The notes beneath the pieces were generated by a model that searched no databases, was not told the origin of the DNA, and saw nothing but the letters and a program-made list of their open reading frames with translations. 48,101 bases of DNA, taken from the NCBI GenBank assembly GCA_934678915.1, contig CAKUSF010000003.1, forward strand, positions 1-48,101. The letters are read 5' to 3'. Positions 43,248 through 48,101 of the stretch are shown piece by piece (positions within the stretch are counted from its first letter, which is position 1; every line of letters begins with the position of its first letter). Both the position numbers and the translations under genes were made by a program. Origin of the DNA: an uncultured Bacteroidales bacterium (GTDB lineage: Bacteria > Bacteroidota > Bacteroidia > Bacteroidales > UBA932).

Positions 43248-44978
43248 ATGGGAAAGAATGAGATAACATTGTTTTGCGTCAATGACGGCAAGAATCATAA
43301 AATCGAAAATGGGCAAGATCTGAAGACTCTGGCTGACAAATACTGCTCATCAGTCACGGACAAGAAGACGGGGCAGAAGTTTGACGTGTTGGCGGCATTG
43401 GTGGACAACAAGCTTAAAGAGCTGAGTTTCAGGCCGGCTAACCTGCATCAGGTGGAATTTATCGGGTACAACCATCCGGACGGGAGACGAAGCTACGTGC
43501 GGTCGCTGTGCTTTGTGCTCCAGAATGCAGTGAGGGAACTCTATCCTGACAAGGTGCTGGTGATCGACCACTCGCTTCCAAGTGGGCTCTATTGCGAGAT
43601 TGTGGAGAAAGGCAAAAACGAAGACGGGCGAAACAAAGCCTATTTTGTCACAGACGAGGAAATCGACAGGATCAAGGAAAAGATGAAGGAGATTGTGGAG
43701 AAGGACCTTCCTTTCACTAAGGTCAAGATGTTTTCCGAGGAAGCCGAGAAACTGTTCATTGAGAACAATCAGCCACAAAAAGCAGAGTTACAGAAGAGTC
43801 TCGGCACATTCAGTTGCAGCGTTTACTATCTGGACGGAAAAGCTGACACGTTCCACGGTCCGCTGATTCCTTCGACAGGCTACCTTAAGGTGTTCGACAT
43901 TAGCGGAATGGGAGACGGATTCTGCCTCCAATCCCCAATGATGACCGATTTCAACAAGGTTATGCCAATGAAAAGGCAAGGCAAAATCTCAGCCGCTCTC
44001 AAGGAATATTCCGACTGGTGCTCCATCATCAACATCGAGAGCATCGGGACGCTAAACAAAGCGGTGAAAGATGGCAAAGCTGTCAGCATCATCAACCTGG
44101 CTGAATCTCTTCACGAAAGGAACTACGCAAGGATAGCGGACAGAATCTATGCTGAAAGGGGCACGAAGAGAATTGTGATGATAGCTGGGCCGTCTTCCAG
44201 TGGAAAGACATCTTCTTCCTTGCGAATTGCCCTTCAATGTAAAGTACTGGGGCTCAAGCCAAAAGTTATAGAGCTAGACAATTATTTCGTTGACAGGGAG
44301 CACACGCCAAAAGACGAAGACGGCAACTATGATTTCGAATCTCTCTATGCGATGGATTTGGATTTCCTCAACAAACAACTAAACGAACTACTTGAGGGTA
44401 AAGAAGTTGAAATCCCACGATTTGACTTCAAGACCGGCAACAGAATCTTTGAAGGCAACAAACTTCGTCTTGAGGAAAAGGATATTCTGATCATGGAAGG
44501 CATCCACGCTCTCAATCCAGAGATGACTTCAGCAGTTGATAATTCAAGAATATTCAGAGTCTATGTCTCAGCCCTCACCTCACTGAACATAGATGAGAAC
44601 AACAACATGTCCACTTCCGACAACCGCCTGCTCCGAAGAATGGTACGCGACAATCGAGTCAGGGGCATCACTCCGGAGGAGACAATCATGAGATGGAATA
44701 GCGTGCGCAGAGGAGAAAGCAGGAATATTTTCCCGTTCCAAGAGAATGCTGATGTGCTGTTCAACTCAGCCCTAATCTTCGAGTTGCCGATGCTGAAATA
44801 CTATGCCGAGCCGCTTCTTCGCAGAATATCCCCGAACTCTCCAGCTTACTCCGAGGCCGTGCGTCTTCTCAAGTTCTTGGACTACATCGTAGCCCTCCAG
44901 CCGAGCGAGATCTCAGCGATTCCTCCTACTTCCATCATGCGCGAGTTCATCGGGGGACAGACTTTGACAAGAGACTAA
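43248..44978 (+). CDS. nucleoside kinase (TGS plus uridine kinase-like domains)
   Basis: 576 residues. A TGS-like N-terminus (MGKNEITLFCVNDGK), a ThrRS-second-domain-like segment with SLPSGLYCEI and YCEIVEKG, and a C-terminal P-loop kinase with GPSSSGKTSSS at 314-324, ELDNYFVDREHTPKDEDGNY and MEGIHALNP. This is the fused uridine-kinase-like protein common in Bacteroidota. It should phosphorylate a nucleoside with ATP or GTP in the cytoplasm; the role of the tRNA-synthetase-like part is unknown. Confidence 0.93.
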   Translation: MGKNEITLFCVNDGKNHKIENGQDLKTLADKYCSSVTDKKTGQKFDVLAALVDNKLKELSFRPANLHQVEFIGYNHPDGRRSYVRSLCFVLQNAVRELYPDKVLVIDHSLPSGLYCEIVEKGKNEDGRNKAYFVTDEEIDRIKEKMKEIVEKDLPFTKVKMFSEEAEKLFIENNQPQKAELQKSLGTFSCSVYYLDGKADTFHGPLIPSTGYLKVFDISGMGDGFCLQSPMMTDFNKVMPMKRQGKISAALKEYSDWCSIINIESIGTLNKAVKDGKAVSIINLAESLHERNYARIADRIYAERGTKRIVMIAGPSSSGKTSSSLRIALQCKVLGLKPKVIELDNYFVDREHTPKDEDGNYDFESLYAMDLDFLNKQLNELLEGKEVEIPRFDFKTGNRIFEGNKLRLEEKDILIMEGIHALNPEMTSAVDNSRIFRVYVSALTSLNIDENNNMSTSDNRLLRRMVRDNRVRGITPEETIMRWNSVRRGESRNIFPFQENADVLFNSALIFELPMLKYYAEPLLRRISPNSPAYSEAVRLLKFLDYIVALQPSEISAIPPTSIMREFIGGQTLTRD

Positions 44979-45017
44979 AAAAGGCCAATAATCGCACATC
45001 TGAAAAGAATTGAAAGA

Positions 45018-45057
45018 TAGCCACGGTGAACTAACTTACCGATGGCTAAATATTTGT
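45018..45057 (+). terminator. weak terminator after nucleoside kinase
   Basis: TAGCCA (45018-45023) pairs with TGGCTA (45043-45048), extended by GGT/ACC inside, followed by AATATTTGTT. This is plausible as a terminator but the T-tract is interrupted. Confidence 0.4.
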
Positions 45058-45127
45058 TAAATTTTATTTGCAATTCTGCCCGAAAATGCGTTACTTAGCG
45101 TCAAGTGACACATAACAATAAACCATT

Positions 45128-48079
45128 ATGAAAGCTATCCCGAAACCAGACCTCAAAGCCATCCGTTTGGCGTTATTAGCCACGGTGGCGATTGCATCTG
45201 TGGATCTTCACGCCCAGATGACTGCCGAACCGTTCAGTTACAACACCGACATAACCCCTTCCGTGGACACATGGAAGATGACCCGGCACGGCTCACTGAA
45301 GCCGTCACTTTACACCGGCACGATGAACTATTCACTTCCGCTGTACACCTACACCGACGAGGACTTTTCCATCCCGGTGAGTCTTGAATATTCCTACAGC
45401 GGCTTCCGCCCATCCGTCCACAGCGGCGCCGTGGCGCTCGGATGGTCGCTGAACTGCGGAGGCGCTATCACGAGGGAGGTGCGCGGGCTGCCGGACGAGA
45501 TGACGGGGGCATCACAAGAGGCGGACATGAACGGCTACTGGCAGACCGTTCGGGACGGAGTACTGACCGAGGGAGGGTGTACAGTGATCACGGGGAAGAT
45601 TACTAATAGGGAACGTGTTGAGACCCCAGCGATGGATCCTTACAATTTCGACCTGTTCACGGATGAGCCATACATGGAACGCCCGAACGGAAGCAGGTAC
45701 GACCTCTGTCCAGATTTGTTCCATTTCAATTTTCTTGGAAACACCGGAGAGTTCATGATCGGGACCGATGGTAAAATCCATGTGTTCAACACGTCCGGAC
45801 CATTTGGCGAATATTCAGTAGAAGCCAACATGTACAAATACGACCGCCTTCAGACTCCGGAGTTCACAATCACCACAGGCAAGGGCTACAAGTACATATT
45901 CGGTGGAACATTGACATCAATAGAGTACAACACGACCGAAAGCGAGAGCCCAAACAACGTAACCATCTCGGCATGGAGGCTCAGAAGGATAGAGTCACCT
46001 AACGGCAACCAGGTTGACTTCGTCTTTGACAGCGTACATCAGCGTGACATTTCCGTGTTGAAGGCATATTCTCCCGTTATTGAGGGCGTTAGCCTTGACT
46101 CGTTTCAGTACCAGACGCCTAGGTATGAGAGAAGAGGCTCGTCCGCGTATTATCCGCTACTCAAGGAGGTGGTTGTCAACTCGGACACACTGATAAGATT
46201 AAGCTACAAGGCAAACACTTTCGATGAAAATGCGTCACCTGCATTTGATTATGCCGGCTTCGACCATGGAGAATGTCACCTGATGTCCTACTCTCCGACA
46301 AGGAACTTGTCTGGAATATCCATCGTCAACAGGAGCGGAAGGCAAATAGAGAACATCCAGCTTGCCAAGACGACTCTCGGAAACTATACCAACAGTCGCG
46401 TGCTTCTTAAAAGTGTCACAGGGCTTTCTTTCGGCAGGTACACGTTTGACTACACTACATTGTTCCTGCCGTACAACGACACTAACGATCTGGACCATTG
46501 GGGCTATTGGAACGGGAAGCGGACGACAGGCCTAATCACACAACATCTAAACTACAACAACATAAGAACAGAAGGTCTGTACGAGCAGTTCAACACTGGA
46601 TTCACTGGCAAGGATCCTGACATCCACTATGCCCGAAACTGCGCCATGACAAGAATCACCTATCCGACCGGTGGACACTCAGACATCGAGTACGAGCAGA
46701 ACACTGCGGGGTATCTCATTGACAGGAGCCTCGGCTCGATTCTGGACATTACAAGAAACACTGCCGGCTTCATTCCCGGAGGAATGAGGGTCAGGTCCCT
46801 CACGACCGTAAGCGATGGTGTGTCCAGGACGATTACTTATGAATATCTCAACGGAGCATCCAGAACAAACAGCAGCGGGACCCTCATGAAGATGCCACGC
46901 TATGCTTTCTCGTTCAGGTATGTCTTTTATGTCGCTAGCAATCCTTGCTACCTGACAGCAATCGGGTACTCGTCTGAATGTTTTCAGCCGTGCATCGCAG
47001 GGGACCCTGAAGTGGCATACAGCGATGTTAGGGAGAGGTATCCTGACGGATCATGGATAGACTACCATTTCTCAACATGGGATGACTTTCCGGATGTGTT
47101 CATAACGGACCTGTCCGGTACAGTCTCTTACGAGAAAGTCCCTGTCAACAGCGAGTTCAGAATAGGGGAGTCCGGTGGTGTTGAAGATTACACCTACATC
47201 AGAAGGTTCCTGCTGCCGGCAAGGACAGACTACAGAAGTAGACGAGGAAAACTTGACTCGCGGAAGGAGTATAACTCTAACGGAAATTTGGTTCGCGAAA
47301 CAACCAACAGCTACACGGTCAAGACAGAAATGACTCAGTCGATGGTTTTCAACACCTTCGTCGATTTCACTAGGATGGACTGGCAGTTTGTGTCCACCTA
47401 CCTGCAATCCTCTTACGACAGGAGGTATGACAGCAATGGTGTGAACAAACTAATATCTGGTAACGATTACACTTACAATGACAGGGGACAGAAAGAAACA
47501 GAAAGTGTCATTGACGGAACCGTTGGAATTCTTACAACTTACTACAAGTACTACGGTGACGAACATGTGGCCTGTCCATCGCATCTTCGCTCGGCCATCA
47601 CAAAAATAGCAAAGACAAAAGGCACAAATGACGGCTCTTATGTGCTTTCGGTTGAACATATAGGCTACAATGTGACATCTGGGAATCCGCGCCCAATTTC
47701 AATCATTCACTATGCTCCTGAGATTCCGTATTTAAAAGATGAAAGCGCAGTGTTCGTCATCCCATCAGGCTCGCTGACTAAAAACGCTACATTCGGGTAC
47801 AACAGTCTTTTTCGTCCAGTACGGGCCGATTTGCCTGGCGGGGCCTTCATCACCTATGAGTGGGACAGCAGCGGCACGCACATCATAAGCAAGACAGTTA
47901 ACGGAAGCACCAACAAGTGGGAATATGAATGGCTCGACATGGTCGGGCTTCTGTCGGAGAAAGGTCCAGACGGACGTTCAACCACCTATGGCTATGACAG
48001 CAAGAACCGCCTCAACCGAGTAGTTGACCCGAAAGGACACACCTCTGTGACGTACATGTACCATCTAAACAATGAATAG
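45128..48079 (+). CDS. secreted RHS/YD-repeat family protein
   Basis: 983 residues with a signal peptide (LALLATVAIASVDLHAQ). The N-terminal YTGTMNYSLPLYTYTDEDFS and SGAVALGWSLNCGGAITREV are typical of Bacteroidota RHS proteins. YD-like repeats appear toward the C-terminus (ITYEWDSSGTH, TTYGYDSKNRLNRVVDPKGH). RHS proteins form hollow beta-barrels that often encapsulate a toxin. Here the gene ends right after the last repeat (YMYHLNNE), without a toxin tip, so the rest of the system may be in the next gene. Role (toxin delivery, adhesion) is unproven. Confidence 0.85.
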   Translation: MKAIPKPDLKAIRLALLATVAIASVDLHAQMTAEPFSYNTDITPSVDTWKMTRHGSLKPSLYTGTMNYSLPLYTYTDEDFSIPVSLEYSYSGFRPSVHSGAVALGWSLNCGGAITREVRGLPDEMTGASQEADMNGYWQTVRDGVLTEGGCTVITGKITNRERVETPAMDPYNFDLFTDEPYMERPNGSRYDLCPDLFHFNFLGNTGEFMIGTDGKIHVFNTSGPFGEYSVEANMYKYDRLQTPEFTITTGKGYKYIFGGTLTSIEYNTTESESPNNVTISAWRLRRIESPNGNQVDFVFDSVHQRDISVLKAYSPVIEGVSLDSFQYQTPRYERRGSSAYYPLLKEVVVNSDTLIRLSYKANTFDENASPAFDYAGFDHGECHLMSYSPTRNLSGISIVNRSGRQIENIQLAKTTLGNYTNSRVLLKSVTGLSFGRYTFDYTTLFLPYNDTNDLDHWGYWNGKRTTGLITQHLNYNNIRTEGLYEQFNTGFTGKDPDIHYARNCAMTRITYPTGGHSDIEYEQNTAGYLIDRSLGSILDITRNTAGFIPGGMRVRSLTTVSDGVSRTITYEYLNGASRTNSSGTLMKMPRYAFSFRYVFYVASNPCYLTAIGYSSECFQPCIAGDPEVAYSDVRERYPDGSWIDYHFSTWDDFPDVFITDLSGTVSYEKVPVNSEFRIGESGGVEDYTYIRRFLLPARTDYRSRRGKLDSRKEYNSNGNLVRETTNSYTVKTEMTQSMVFNTFVDFTRMDWQFVSTYLQSSYDRRYDSNGVNKLISGNDYTYNDRGQKETESVIDGTVGILTTYYKYYGDEHVACPSHLRSAITKIAKTKGTNDGSYVLSVEHIGYNVTSGNPRPISIIHYAPEIPYLKDESAVFVIPSGSLTKNATFGYNSLFRPVRADLPGGAFITYEWDSSGTHIISKTVNGSTNKWEYEWLDMVGLLSEKGPDGRSTTYGYDSKNRLNRVVDPKGHTSVTYMYHLNNE

Positions 48080-48081
48080 CC

Positions 48082-48101
48082 ATGTTTCCCAAGATATTAA
48101 G
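48082..48101 (+). CDS. start of a possible next gene
   Basis: An ATG 2 bases after the RHS stop opens MFPKIL and runs off the window. The tight spacing fits a cotranscribed second RHS-system gene, but six codons cannot prove it. Confidence 0.3.

Overview
The window looks like chromosomal DNA of a gut-type Bacteroidales (Bacteroidota). The evidence is the gene families (DUF3822 next to RsmD, DUF4249 lipoproteins with a TonB-dependent receptor, FKBP-type lipoproteins, a TGS-domain nucleoside kinase, Bacteroides-type malate dehydrogenase, an ECF sigma factor with a downstream sensor-like protein), many SpI and lipobox signals, and repeated promoter elements of the Bacteroidota form TAnnTTTG, several with a TTG about 19-22 bases upstream. 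I cannot name genus or species.

Layout. 1-2811 (minus): small protein with one N-terminal membrane helix, DUF3822 protein, RsmD 16S rRNA methyltransferase and a HerA/DUF853-like ATPase cut by the window edge. 2927-8948 (plus): NrnA phosphoesterase, two FKBP-like lipoproteins, a MATE exporter, a cytidylate-kinase-like protein and a serine hydrolase, tightly packed. 9068-11215 (minus): acetate kinase with a Ptb-type phosphotransacylase. 11296-12477: a short ComEC/Rec2 protein carrying an unusual in-frame tandem repeat. 12452-15550 (minus): L-fucose permease and isomerase. 15629-18099 (minus): glycosyltransferase and LepA. 18167-19615 (plus): ECF sigma factor, putative anti-sigma and Cys-containing sensor-like protein. 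19673-21111 (minus): TrmN6-type methyltransferase and LolD-type ATPase. 21276-21349: tRNA-Pro(TGG) with its own promoter and terminator. 21612-23861 (minus): nucleotidyltransferase-family protein and malate dehydrogenase. 23996-30438 (plus): structured leader with a small ORF, PPTase, LemA, DUF2207, TPR protein, EnvC-like protein and TsaE. 30797-32371 (minus): YifB/ComM ATPase.

32513-43061 (minus) is the accessory highlight. It is a multi-copy array of lipoproteins built around a legumain-like (peptidase family C13, clan CD) cysteine protease: two full-length proteases with His-Gly and Gln-Cys-x-Ser-Gly-Gly motifs, four shortened paralogs that keep the signal and the PepSY-like prodomain but lack both catalytic motifs, two near-duplicate DUF4249 lipoproteins and one TonB-dependent receptor. 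Two of the short copies are internal-deletion derivatives: the start of the protease domain is joined to the last codons of the full-length gene. I propose a surface protease/uptake locus with standalone prodomain proteins that may act as inhibitors or decoys. This is inference, not demonstrated.

43248-44978 is a nucleoside (uridine-like) kinase. 45128-48079 is a secreted RHS/YD-repeat family protein, followed by the first codons of a possible next gene.

A dispersed palindromic repeat with core CTTCGACA(A/G)GCTCAGnGACC occurs three times: twice at 3-prime ends of genes (8951-9047 and 30665-30789), and once inside comEC, where four 21-bp units are translated as heptapeptides.
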